From UBA1952 sp965246785 (GTDB lineage Bacteria > Bacteroidota > Bacteroidia > Chitinophagales > Chitinophagaceae): a stretch of 64,000 nt of DNA. The position numbers and the translations under genes were made by a program. Positions 26,954 to 34,727 of the stretch are shown here, piece by piece; positions within the stretch are counted from its first letter, which is position 1, and the number at the start of each line of letters is the position of its first letter. Below the pieces are notes generated by a model. The model saw only the letters and a list, made by a program, of their open reading frames with translations, was not told the DNA's origin and did no database searches. The stretch is taken from NCBI GenBank assembly GCA_965246785.1, contig CBDFFM010000027.1, positions 203,899 to 267,898 of the forward strand. Direction: 5' to 3'.

Positions 26954-26996
26954 TGTATTTCTGATTTCGGATTTTAGAATTGCTTCTTATACCCTA

Positions 26997-27125
26997 TTAA
27001 TGTCTATGTTTTAAAAGAAATATAATGAAATATACTAAAGATGCTCCAAGCAATCCTCCAGTAATAAATACAATCAGTTCTCTTATTTTGGGCGGGTTGC
27101 TAAATCCTCTTTTACGCTCCTGCAT
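26997..27125 (-). CDS. Possible 42-residue membrane protein inside the ribosomal cluster
   Basis: An ATG at 27125 opens a 42-residue frame that overlaps the rplP 3' end by 14 bp. The peptide has a basic head (MQERKRGFSNPPKIRE), one long hydrophobic helix (LIVFITGGLLGASLVYFIIF) and a basic tail (LKHRH), a plausible single-span inner-membrane protein. Codon use is more A+T-rich than its neighbours. It occupies the otherwise unusually long (158 bp) rplP-rpmC gap. I recognise no family; it may be chance, but the amphiphilic layout argues for coding. Confidence 0.4.
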   Translation of the reverse strand: MQERKRGFSNPPKIRELIVFITGGLLGASLVYFIIFLLKHRH

Positions 27126-27534
27126 AATCAGCACGTACCACAAACTTTGTCTTAATCGGCAACTTTTGCGCAGCAAGCTCAAACGCGTGCTTTGCAACAT
27201 CCAGCGGAACGCCTTCTGCTTCAAACAAGATAAGTCCTGGACGGATAACAGCAGCATAGTACTCCAGGTTACCCTTACCCTTACCCATCCGCACTTCGGC
27301 TGGCTTCTTGGTAATCGGCTTGTCAGGGAAAATGCGAATCCATACATTACCCTCACGCTTCATGGCGCGGGTCATGGCTTGACGGGCAGATTCAATCTGA
27401 CGGTTAGTGAGCCAGATGGGCTCCAGCGCCTTCAGGCCAAATGAGCCAAAGGCTACAGTAGCGCCACGCTGTGCGTTACCCTTGATGCGGCCTTTATGTG
27501 CTTTCCGGTGTTTGGTTCTCTTCGGCTGTAACAT
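27112..27534 (-). CDS. rplP: 50S ribosomal protein L16
   Basis: 140 residues (MLQPKRTKHRKAHKGRIKGN; GSFGLKALEPIWLTNRQIES; RIFPDKPITKKPAEVRMGKG), full-length L16, near the peptidyl-transferase centre. It lies between rpsC and rpmC. Confidence 0.96.
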   Translation of the reverse strand: MLQPKRTKHRKAHKGRIKGNAQRGATVAFGSFGLKALEPIWLTNRQIESARQAMTRAMKREGNVWIRIFPDKPITKKPAEVRMGKGKGNLEYYAAVIRPGLILFEAEGVPLDVAKHAFELAAQKLPIKTKFVVRADYAGA

Positions 27535-27645
27535 AGTTACTTATTTTGGTATCAAGTAGCAAGTATCTAGTATTAAGACCGGATGTGCTACTGACTGACT
27601 TTTCTTCTTTTATAAACGATTCAACGTCTCAACAATTCAATTTTC

Positions 27646-28494
27646 TTAGCGACGGCCTCCGCCACCACCACCGCGGTTGCCACCACCACCGCCTGCGCCT
27701 TCGCGGCGACGGTCACCACCACCTCCACCGCCTTCGCGGCGCTCACCACCTCCGCCACGACGGTCTCCACGGTCACCGCCACGGAAGCCATCAGGACGGC
27801 CACCAGCTTCACCGCCACGGCGGTCAGCAGCACCTGATGAGAAGTTGGGGTTCAGGTCACGCTTGCCGAGTACTTCGCCCTTGCAAATCCACACCTTGAT
27901 ACCAATCTTACCGTAAACGGTCATGGCATAAGTGGAAGCGTAATCAATATCCATACGGAGGGTGTGCAGGGGTGTACGACCTTGCTTGTACTCTTCAGTA
28001 CGGGCAATTTCAGAACCACCGAGACGACCGCCTACTTTAATTTTGATTCCCTCGGCACCCATCCGCATGGCGGTCTGGATGGCCATCTTCAGGGCGCGCT
28101 TGTAGCTAACGCGACCTTCCAGCTGGCGGGCTATAGTTTCACCTACAATCATGGCATCCATTTCGGGACGACGGATTTCCATGATGTTGATTTGAACATC
28201 GTCCTTCTTAGTCAGCTTCTTCAGCTCTTCTTTAATCCGGTCAACCTCGGTACCGCCCTTGCCGATAATAATACCTGGCTTGGAGGTGTGGATGGTAACG
28301 ATGAGCTTGCCCAGCGTGCGCTCAATCACGATGCGGGCAATGCCGCCCTTGTTGATACGCGCGTTGAGGTAAGTGCGGATTTTGTGGTCTTCTACCAGCT
28401 TGGCGCCGAAGTCTTTCTTCTCGCCATACCACATAGAGTCCCAACCGCGCACGATGCCCAGACGGTTGCCAATCGGATTTGTTTTCTGACCCAT
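27646..28494 (-). CDS. rpsC: 30S ribosomal protein S3 with Gly/Arg-rich tail
   Basis: 282 residues. Residues 1 to about 215 are a normal S3 (MGQKTNPIGNRLGIVRGWDS; the KH-domain GKGG in KPGIIIGKGGTEVDRIKEEL; RMGAEGIKIKVGGRLGGSEI). The last 60 or so residues are almost only Gly, Arg, Asp and Glu, in RGG/DRR-type repeats. Short basic tails on S3 are common in Bacteroidota, but this one is long and RGG-like. It would be disordered and could bind RNA; this is inference. Confidence 0.95.
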   Translation of the reverse strand: MGQKTNPIGNRLGIVRGWDSMWYGEKKDFGAKLVEDHKIRTYLNARINKGGIARIVIERTLGKLIVTIHTSKPGIIIGKGGTEVDRIKEELKKLTKKDDVQINIMEIRRPEMDAMIVGETIARQLEGRVSYKRALKMAIQTAMRMGAEGIKIKVGGRLGGSEIARTEEYKQGRTPLHTLRMDIDYASTYAMTVYGKIGIKVWICKGEVLGKRDLNPNFSSGAADRRGGEAGGRPDGFRGGDRGDRRGGGGERREGGGGGGDRRREGAGGGGGNRGGGGGGRR

Positions 28495-28508
28495 TTTGTT
28501 ATTTCAAA

Positions 28509-28907
28509 TTAAGCTTGCGCTTCGTTTTGGCTTTGAGTAGTTGTTTTCTTGACGTTGCCGGCTGCTGCTTTGCTGTCAACAATCAGTGTTACGTGATTGC
28601 TGCGCTTGCGAAGGCGATAAGCGCGGCCTTGTGGAGCCGGGTTCATCCGCTTGAGCGTGCGGCCGCCATCTACGAAGATGGTCTTCACGATGAGGTTAGC
28701 GGCTGCCACATCCTGTCCTTCGTTCTTGATGCCCCAGTTGGCAATCGCAGAAAGCAGGAGCTTCTCCAGCGGCTGCGAAGGGTGCTTAGTGCTGAACTTA
28801 AGAATGTTCAGCGCGTCTTCTACCTTCTGGCCACGGATAAGGTCGGCCAGCAGGCGCATTTTGCGCGGAGAAGTTGGTTGATTACGTAAGCGTGCTGCAG
28901 CTTCCAT
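28509..28907 (-). CDS. rplV: 50S ribosomal protein L22
   Basis: 132 residues (ARLRNQPTSPRKMRLLADLI; GIKNEGQDVAAANLIVKTIF; NPAPQGRAYRLRKRSNHVTL), full L22 with a short Gln/Thr-rich tail. L22 lines the exit tunnel. It precedes rpsC with 14 bp between. Confidence 0.95.
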   Translation of the reverse strand: MEAAARLRNQPTSPRKMRLLADLIRGQKVEDALNILKFSTKHPSQPLEKLLLSAIANWGIKNEGQDVAAANLIVKTIFVDGGRTLKRMNPAPQGRAYRLRKRSNHVTLIVDSKAAAGNVKKTTTQSQNEAQA

Positions 28908-28909
28908 TG

Positions 28910-29068
28910 TTTTAATTTAAAATGCAAAATGCAAAATGCAAAAGGTCAGAACGGTATGTTTTGATTGCTTACTTGCGATTGAACTCTGCTGCTTTGTCTT
29001 TCTGTTTATCTTCTTTTCTAACAAAATTCAAAGCGCCGTTTTTTGCATTTTGAATTTTGCATTTTTAA
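28910..29068. repeat. TGCAAAA inverted repeat, family A copy 3 (rplV-rpsS spacer)
   Basis: AAAATGCAAAATGCAAAATG at about 28919-28940 pairs with TTTTGCATTTTGAATTTTGC at about 29039-29060. The loop is about 95 nt. This makes the rpsS-rplV gap 161 bp, against 10-60 bp at most other junctions of the cluster. Confidence 0.75.
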
Positions 29069-29332
29069 TTATTTCCCGCCGTGACCCTTGAAGTTGCGTG
29101 TTGGAGCGAACTCACCGAGCTTGTGGCCTACCATGTATTCCGTTACATACACAGGGATGAACTTGTTGCCGTTGTGCACAGCAAACGTCTGACCTACGAA
29201 GTCCGGGCTGATTGTTGAGCGACGGCTCCATGTCTTGATTACCCCTTTCTTCGCCTTTCCTTCTGCGATAGCCATCACCTTGTCGTTAAGGTTGCCATCT
29301 ATGTAGGGGCCTTTTGATACTGAACGTGCCAT
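29069..29332 (-). CDS. rpsS: 30S ribosomal protein S19
   Basis: 87 residues (MARSVSKGPYIDGNLNDKVM; IKTWSRRSTISPDFVGQTFA; GHKLGEFAPTRNFKGHGGK), full-length S19 of the 30S head. Confidence 0.96.
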   Translation of the reverse strand: MARSVSKGPYIDGNLNDKVMAIAEGKAKKGVIKTWSRRSTISPDFVGQTFAVHNGNKFIPVYVTEYMVGHKLGEFAPTRNFKGHGGK

Positions 29333-29393
29333 TTCTTATTGAGATGTGTGGTTGTTGATTTGCGGAATTGCTATTTTAACGAGCCACGATTAA

Positions 29394-30245
29394 TTACTTT
29401 TTGTACTGACCGCTGAGCTTCTTACCATCCTTGCGCTGAATAATCAGCTTGTTGCTTGGATTAGTAGTGCTGCGTGTACGTTCGCCCTTAGCATACTTAC
29501 CGGTACGGCTGCGTGGGTGTCCGCCTGAGCTACGTCCTTCACCACCGCCCATTGGGTGGTCAACCGGGTTCATAGCTACACCACGTACGCGTGGACGGAT
29601 ACCCTTCCAACGGTTGCGGCCTGCCTTACCCATGCTCTGGAGCTGGTGGTCACTGTTAGAAACAGTACCTACAGTAGCCATGCAAGTGATAAGCACCTTA
29701 CGAAGCTCACCAGAAGGCATCTTCAGAACAGCATAACGCTCTTCCTTATTCGCCAGTTGAGCATAAGTACCGGCTGAGCGGGCAATTGCACCACCGCGGC
29801 CTGGCTGAAGCTCAATGTTGTGAATAACAGTACCAAGCGGCATGTTCTTCATTGGAAGTGCATTGCCTACTTCCGGCGCTGCACCTTCACCGCTCATTAC
29901 GGTTCCACCTACTTCCAGGCCTTGTGGAGCGAGGATGTAACGCTTTTCACCGTCTGCATAATTCAGCAGCGCGATGAAGGCCGTACGGTTCGGGTCGTAT
30001 TCAATAGTCGCAACGGTAGCAGGGATGTTGTGCTTGTTGCGCTTGAAGTCTATGATGCGGTACTTAATCTTGTTACCGCCACCGCTGTAGCGCATTGCGC
30101 GACGGCCCTGGCTGTTACGACCACCGGTGTTGTGCTGAGCTTCAAGGAGGCTCTTTTCCGGAACGTTGGTCGTGATTTCGGCGTAAGCGTTACCAATCCT
30201 CCAGCGGGTGCCGGCAGTGGTTGGTTTGTATTTGCGAAGTGCCAT
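29394..30245 (-). CDS. rplB: 50S ribosomal protein L2
   Basis: 283 residues (MALRKYKPTTAGTRWRIGNA; GAIARSAGTYAQLANKEERY; VAMNPVDHPMGGGEGRSSGG), a complete L2 with the conserved His of the PVDHP region near the peptidyl-transferase centre. It lies between rplW and rpsS. Confidence 0.96.
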   Translation of the reverse strand: MALRKYKPTTAGTRWRIGNAYAEITTNVPEKSLLEAQHNTGGRNSQGRRAMRYSGGGNKIKYRIIDFKRNKHNIPATVATIEYDPNRTAFIALLNYADGEKRYILAPQGLEVGGTVMSGEGAAPEVGNALPMKNMPLGTVIHNIELQPGRGGAIARSAGTYAQLANKEERYAVLKMPSGELRKVLITCMATVGTVSNSDHQLQSMGKAGRNRWKGIRPRVRGVAMNPVDHPMGGGEGRSSGGHPRSRTGKYAKGERTRSTTNPSNKLIIQRKDGKKLSGQYKK

Positions 30246-30304
30246 TTCTTATTAAGTTGAAAAGTTGATTAGTGGATAGGTTTAGAAGTCTATGCTAATC
30301 TTCT

Positions 30305-30598
30305 TTATTGAAACAAGTCTATTGAATCGCCCTCTGCAAGGGTAACTACGGCTTTCTTATAACCGCTCTTGCGGCCACGGAGTACACCGGCTTTGGTGAA
30401 GCGGCTCTTATTCTTGGCAGGAACAACGATGGTATTCACATCCTGAACCTTTACGCCGTAGAATTCTTCTACCGCCTTCTTTACTTCCAGCTTGTTGGCA
30501 GCCTTCGCCACTTCAAAAGTGTAGCGGCTGCTCTTCTCCATCTGGAGATTCACCTTCTCAGTCAGTATTGGGCGAACTAAAACGTCAGCAGGTTTCAT
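30305..30598 (-). CDS. rplW: 50S ribosomal protein L23
   Basis: 97 residues (MKPADVLVRPILTEKVNLQM; RYTFEVAKAANKLEVKKAVE; FYGVKVQDVNTIV), full-length L23, the docking site for trigger factor and SRP at the tunnel exit. Confidence 0.95.
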   Translation of the reverse strand: MKPADVLVRPILTEKVNLQMEKSSRYTFEVAKAANKLEVKKAVEEFYGVKVQDVNTIVVPAKNKSRFTKAGVLRGRKSGYKKAVVTLAEGDSIDLFQ

Positions 30599-30638
30599 TG
30601 TTTATTCTTTTATAAAGAGGCAATGCCTCCGACTATTA

Positions 30639-31277
30639 TTAAGCTTCAGCAGGAGCTGCCTCTTCGGTGAACATTTTAGCTGCGCCTTCGGTGAATACCA
30701 GCGTGCTGGCGTTCATCAGGTCATAGGTATTCATATCGCTCAGCACAACGGTCTTGTTGTTCTGCAGGTTGCGACCGCTGAGGTAAACGTTGGCGTTATA
30801 CTCAGGAACAATCACCATTGTACGACGTGCATTCTGCGAAAGTGTGCCGATTGCAGCTGCGAAATCCTTCGTCTTAGGGGCGTCAAAGCTGAAGTCTTCT
30901 ACCACTACGATTTTGCCTTCCTTAGCCTTGTGAGCAAGAGCGCTCATCTTAGCCAGGTCTTTTACCTTACGGTTCAGCTTGAAATCATAACGGTGAGGAA
31001 GCGGGCCATTTACAGTACCACCACCCTTATAAAGCGGGTTGCGAATGTTGCCCTTACGAGCGCCGCCGGTACCCTTCTGCTTGTGCAGCTTCCGGGAAGA
31101 GCCATGCACTTCAGCGCGTGTCTTGGTCTTGTGCGTACCCTGACGCTGAGCGGCGAGGTATTGCTTTACCGCGAGGTAAATACAATGGTCGTTCGGCTCA
31201 ATGGCGAAGATTTCGTCAGGAAGCTCCATTGAGCGGCCTGTCTTTTCGCCTTTATTATTCATTACATCAACTTGCAT
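30639..31277 (-). CDS. rplD: 50S ribosomal protein L4
   Basis: 212 residues (MQVDVMNNKGEKTGRSMELP; TKTRAEVHGSSRKLHKQKGT; GARKGNIRNPLYKGGGTVNG). L4 lines the exit tunnel. In gamma-proteobacteria L4 represses the S10 operon, but no comparable leader structure was identified here. Confidence 0.95.
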   Translation of the reverse strand: MQVDVMNNKGEKTGRSMELPDEIFAIEPNDHCIYLAVKQYLAAQRQGTHKTKTRAEVHGSSRKLHKQKGTGGARKGNIRNPLYKGGGTVNGPLPHRYDFKLNRKVKDLAKMSALAHKAKEGKIVVVEDFSFDAPKTKDFAAAIGTLSQNARRTMVIVPEYNANVYLSGRNLQNNKTVVLSDMNTYDLMNASTLVFTEGAAKMFTEEAAPAEA

Positions 31278-31315
31278 GGCAATAGTATTTTACAGCGGCT
31301 TGCGTCGCGGGCAAA

Positions 31316-31933
31316 TTATTTTTGAATGAGAACGATAGAGCCGTTGTGACCCGGAACGGAGCCGGAAATAAGGATATAGTTCTGCTCAGGATAAACCTTT
31401 ACGATGCGCAGCTCCTTCACCTTCACGCGGTCGCCGCCCATACGGCCAGCCATACGCATGCCTTTAAATACGCGGGCAGGATAAGATGAACCACCAATAG
31501 AGCCCGGGGCGCGCTGACGGTCGTGCTGACCGTGAGAAGCCTCGCCTACACCGTGGAAGCCGTGGCGTTTAACTACGCCCTGGAAACCTTTACCCTTAGA
31601 GGTGCCGATTACGGAAACTTTTTCGCCTTCTGCGAAGATGTCGCAGGTAATGCTCTCGCCGACTTCCTTTACGATGGATGTGTCGCGGAGTTCTTTCACA
31701 CAAGCCTTAGGCGTTGTATTAGCCTTAGCGAAGTGCTGAATCATCGCCTTAGGCGTGTTCTTTTCCTTCTTCTCGCCAAAAGCGATTTGCAGTGAATTAT
31801 AGCCGTCTGTTTCAACGGTCTTCTTTTGAGTTACCACACATGGGCCAGCTTCAATAATGGTGCAGGCTGTCTGCTTGCCATTCGGCTCAAAGACGCTGGT
31901 CATGCCGATTTTCTTACCAATAATACCTCTCAT
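31316..31933 (-). CDS. rplC: 50S ribosomal protein L3
   Basis: 205 residues (MRGIIGKKIGMTSVFEPNGK; VIGTSKGKGFQGVVKRHGFH; QRAPGSIGGSSYPARVFKGM), full-length L3. A 159-bp spacer separates it from rpsJ. That spacer contains short palindromes (GCTTATTAAGC) and AAGTTG-type words but no gene. Confidence 0.96.
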   Translation of the reverse strand: MRGIIGKKIGMTSVFEPNGKQTACTIIEAGPCVVTQKKTVETDGYNSLQIAFGEKKEKNTPKAMIQHFAKANTTPKACVKELRDTSIVKEVGESITCDIFAEGEKVSVIGTSKGKGFQGVVKRHGFHGVGEASHGQHDRQRAPGSIGGSSYPARVFKGMRMAGRMGGDRVKVKELRIVKVYPEQNYILISGSVPGHNGSIVLIQK

Positions 31934-32092
31934 AGTATTCTGTATGTTTTTTAGCCAGCGCCTGGGTTGCTTAAAGCGTGTGGGCCAGGATAGCCTTTTT
32001 TCAATCTATTTTTAAGAGCTGCCTCCCTTTTGCTTATTAAGCAGTGGTTGAGACACTTACTAACCAATCAACTTTTCAAACTACCAATGCCG

Positions 32093-32398
32093 TTAGGCCT
32101 TGATTTCTACTTCTACGCCGCTTGGCAGGTCAAGCTTGCTCAGCGCATCCACCGTACGGGAAGAAGAAGTATAGATGTCCAGCAGACGCTTGTGTGTAGC
32201 GAGCTGGAATTGCTCCCGGCTCTTTTTGTTCACGTGCGGCGAGCGCAGCACAGTAAAGATTTTCATTTCCGTAGGCAGAGGAATAGGGCCTGTAACCACG
32301 GCGCCTGTATTGCGAACCGTTTTTACAATCTTCTCTGCGGATTTATCAACCAGGTTATGGTCGTAAGACTTCAGTTTAATCCGGATACGCTGTGACAT
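32093..32398 (-). CDS. rpsJ: 30S ribosomal protein S10
   Basis: 101 residues (MSQRIRIKLKSYDHNLVDKS; GPIPLPTEMKIFTVLRSPHV; KRLLDIYTSSSRTVDALSKL). It is the first gene of the ribosomal cluster and has a full promoter match just upstream. In many relatives rpsL, rpsG and fusA lie before rpsJ; here an unknown gene does. Confidence 0.96.
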   Translation of the reverse strand: MSQRIRIKLKSYDHNLVDKSAEKIVKTVRNTGAVVTGPIPLPTEMKIFTVLRSPHVNKKSREQFQLATHKRLLDIYTSSSRTVDALSKLDLPSGVEVEIKA

Positions 32399-32430
32399 AC
32401 TGTAAAGAGCTTCTCCCGTTTTTGGGATTG

Positions 32431-32461
32431 CAAAGGTAGGGAGTTGGATTTTCTCTGCAAA
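32431..32461 (-). promoter_or_regulatory. S10 operon promoter, TTTG-N19-TACCTTTG
   Basis: On the minus strand TTTG (32458-32461) is followed after exactly 19 nt by TACCTTTG (32431-32438), matching both parts and the spacing of the Bacteroidota housekeeping promoter. Transcription would start about 27 nt before the rpsJ ATG. Confidence 0.75.
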
Positions 32462-32505
32462 AAGATTTTGAGGAAACTTTCCTAAGTCACTTAAAGTTGA
32501 AAAGG

Positions 32506-32982
32506 CTAAGAGTTAATCTTCGCTAATTCAACAGCCTGATGAATTTTATCTAAAGTCTCTTTACTAAAACCACTCTTGCTAATAGAAAGTTCAAATAGCT
32601 TTCTGCCGTGCTCTTTAATAAAAACTGTCCAATTATTGATAGAATGCCTACTTGGAACCTTCTTATAGTCAAGCTCTAATGCCGCAAAAGGAATACTGCG
32701 GCTATTTCGCGCTTTCCGAAAGGTTATAAAGAATACTGTAAAACACCGATTGTGATAGTCAATTGCAACTTGCACGACGAATTTTGAAAAGGAAATATGC
32801 AATGCCAGAACGGCAAGTATCAACAAGTCAAAAACAAATAGAGAAGGATTGAACCGTCTGTTTGGATATCGGATGGGATATAGAATATGGCATATCCCAA
32901 CAACAATCAATGCGAGTGTAAACTCTTTTAGATAGTCAAAACGGGAATGCTCCTTTTCGGGATAAAACCTAATGACATCCAT
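32506..32982 (-). CDS. Hypothetical protein with two membrane segments
   Basis: 158 residues. Two hydrophobic stretches (FTLALIVVGICHILYPI, about residues 21-37, and LFVFDLLILAVLALHISF, about 48-65) form a hairpin, followed by a soluble C-terminal domain (VVQVAIDYHNRCFTVFFITF; KKVPSRHSINNWTVF) with a PH-like beta pattern. No family is recognised. A+T content is higher than in the neighbours, hinting at transfer. The gene stands alone before the S10 promoter. Confidence 0.6.
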   Translation of the reverse strand: MDVIRFYPEKEHSRFDYLKEFTLALIVVGICHILYPIRYPNRRFNPSLFVFDLLILAVLALHISFSKFVVQVAIDYHNRCFTVFFITFRKARNSRSIPFAALELDYKKVPSRHSINNWTVFIKEHGRKLFELSISKSGFSKETLDKIHQAVELAKINS

Positions 32983-33040
32983 ATTCTTATCTAACAGACT
33001 GGTTTTTAATTTCTCAAAACGATTTAGCCAGCTCTGCTAA

Positions 33041-33421
33041 CTACTTCACATGCCCCCTCGGAATATTCCGGCTCTCGGGATTCACAGAAAGCCGCAACAG
33101 CTTCGGCTGTATCACCAAATCCATATCCTCCATGGGCACCGCGCCAAGCAATACCTCGTCGGCCATAATCAGTGCGCCTACAAAGCAATTCCGGTCTTCA
33201 AAAGTGATGCGCACTGGGCCGGCATAAGGCACTGTATGCGAGCTCCCATCCGCAGTTGTGGCCTCGCGGGTTTCTAAAATCTTCAAGCTAAGTTGCGTAG
33301 CCACATACTGTGGCAGCACCAGATACGTAGCGCCGGAATCCACCAGACAACGAACGGTAAGCGGCTTTAATTCAGCCACTACTGGACTAGAAAGTTCTAT
33401 GTTGGCATACACCAAACCCAT
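33041..33421 (-). CDS. Retropepsin-like (clan AA) aspartic protease, single domain
   Basis: 126 residues. VRCLVDSGATYLVLPQYVA carries the DSGAT motif of clan AA aspartic proteases, in the usual place near residue 28. A second hydrophobic motif, VLLGAVPMEDMDLVI, may supply the psi loop. Proteins of this size act as homodimers in retropepsins. No signal peptide is seen, so it is probably cytoplasmic. Substrate is unknown. It lies between an unknown gene and the DinB-like gene, on the same strand. Confidence 0.75.
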   Translation of the reverse strand: MGLVYANIELSSPVVAELKPLTVRCLVDSGATYLVLPQYVATQLSLKILETREATTADGSSHTVPYAGPVRITFEDRNCFVGALIMADEVLLGAVPMEDMDLVIQPKLLRLSVNPESRNIPRGHVK

Positions 33422-33459
33422 AAGAAGGATTTTCGCGAAGTTAAGCTAACACACTCGCG

Positions 33460-33972
33460 CTACGGCATATAGCTCATAGCCGGAAGCCCCAAAAGCCGCC
33501 GCCACAGCGCAATCTGCCCAATCATATTCGCCTCGCGGTAGGTGCTGAAATTAATCAGCTCCATATTGCTTGCCTCCCAGCCGCCCATGTCTTTCCGCGT
33601 GTCCAGCCAAGCGGTGTCCACTTCCAAGGTCTTCTCCCGCACAATCGGGCTAATCTTATCCCAATCAGCAAGAAACTGGGACAGCGGCGGATAGGTAACA
33701 CTATCCTGAATGCCTTTGAAATCCTTAAAAAGCTCATCCGCCTCCTGATGAATGCCCACGCCAAGGTTGCGGGCGGCGACGAAACGCATTTCCACGATGC
33801 TACCGGCTATCCAGGCTACGTGGTTCGCCTTCGTGCCAAGGCGGTTGTGCGCGTCCTCATCCGAAATGCCTTCCAGCGCTTTCCGGAAATAATCCGTTTG
33901 CAGGTCGTAAAGGGCGAAGATGGCGAGCAGGCGGGCGTCTTTTGGCTGTGTGGTTTCCATAGTTGAAGTCAT
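33460..33972 (-). CDS. DinB-like (DUF1572-type) four-helix protein
   Basis: 170 residues from the ATG at 33972 (MTSTMETTQPKDARLLAIF). The pattern of long helices with conserved His in NHVAWIAGSIVEMR and in FSTYREANMIGQIALWRRLL matches DinB/YfiT-fold proteins, though one of the three usual His metal ligands is not evident. Such proteins act in thiol transfer or remain uncharacterised. The frame to 33996 is possible, but the Met-Thr start is closer to the conserved part. Confidence 0.7.
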   Translation of the reverse strand: MTSTMETTQPKDARLLAIFALYDLQTDYFRKALEGISDEDAHNRLGTKANHVAWIAGSIVEMRFVAARNLGVGIHQEADELFKDFKGIQDSVTYPPLSQFLADWDKISPIVREKTLEVDTAWLDTRKDMGGWEASNMELINFSTYREANMIGQIALWRRLLGLPAMSYMP

Positions 33973-34069
33973 TTCGCGCAAAGCTAATCGCCACATCCGC
34001 TTTTAGATAAGGTGCGGTCAGGCCAAAGCTGCGGGCTGTTTGTGCCCTTCTTTATCCTAATTTGCCGCG

Positions 34070-34630
34070 ATGGAATCCCAAACAGAAACCACCTTAAGCG
34101 CGGGCGTAGGCTCCCGAGTCTCCCACAACCTCTTCGGCCGCGGCGTCATCGTTGACCAAACGTCTGAAACCTATACCGTCTGGTTCAAAAGCCAACAGGC
34201 CACCCGCAACGTTGCCAAAGATTTTTCCGGCATGAAAGTCACCGAGGCGGTGGCGGACGGCAGCACGCCGGGCCAAATCTCCCTTTCCGACATTGAAGAA
34301 GCGCTGGACACGGTGCTGGAGCGCCGCCTGCACGAGGTGCAAATCGTCCCGCTCGGCACGCGCTGGGACGGCGGAACGCTTGTTCTCCAGCCAAAAGACA
34401 CAAGCCTTCAGGCCAAGGAAGTGCCTATTGACACCTTCTTCCACAAAATCACGATGGTACGCGACCGCCTGCGCCTGATTGAGCAGAAAATCAATTCCAA
34501 CAAAACGCTCAGCGAAAGTGATAAGATAGACCTGCAGCAATACATAACCGCTTCTTACGGCTCGCTGACTACCTTCAACGTCCTCTTCCGCGAGACCCAT
34601 CATCAGTTTAAAGGCGCTTCCAAGGATTAA
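34070..34630 (+). CDS. Hypothetical protein with N-terminal SH3-like motif
   Basis: 186 residues, no signal peptide. VGSRVSHNLFGRGVIVDQTS near the N-terminus resembles the small SH3/Tudor-like motif found at UvrD C-termini and DUF3553. The centre has ISLSDIEEALDTVLERRLHE and LVLQPKDTSLQAKEVPIDTF; the end is helical (MVRDRLRLIEQKINSNKTLS). I know similar hypothetical proteins in Chitinophagaceae but no function. A hairpin lies between it and the DUF58 gene. Confidence 0.7.
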   Translation: MESQTETTLSAGVGSRVSHNLFGRGVIVDQTSETYTVWFKSQQATRNVAKDFSGMKVTEAVADGSTPGQISLSDIEEALDTVLERRLHEVQIVPLGTRWDGGTLVLQPKDTSLQAKEVPIDTFFHKITMVRDRLRLIEQKINSNKTLSESDKIDLQQYITASYGSLTTFNVLFRETHHQFKGASKD

Positions 34631-34648
34631 CTCCCGCTCACGTCATGC

Positions 34649-34719
34649 CGAACTTGGCCCAGCATCCATCGGGCAGAACGAGGACACAATAGAACCCGAA
34701 ACAAGTTCGGGTTGACGGA
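34649..34719. repeat. Inverted repeat before DUF58 gene
   Basis: CGTCATGCCGAACTTG on the left pairs with CAAGTTCGGGTTGACG on the right, with two mismatches. Similar GTCAT-ended hairpins occur near 43432, 45716 and 55880. Confidence 0.65.
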
Positions 34720-34727
34720 ACAAAGCA

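Noticed and set aside
31934..32092. L4-type leader or riboswitch in the rplC-rpsJ spacer
   Set aside because: Only short palindromes are seen; it is inside the operon, not in the leader, and matches no structure I know.
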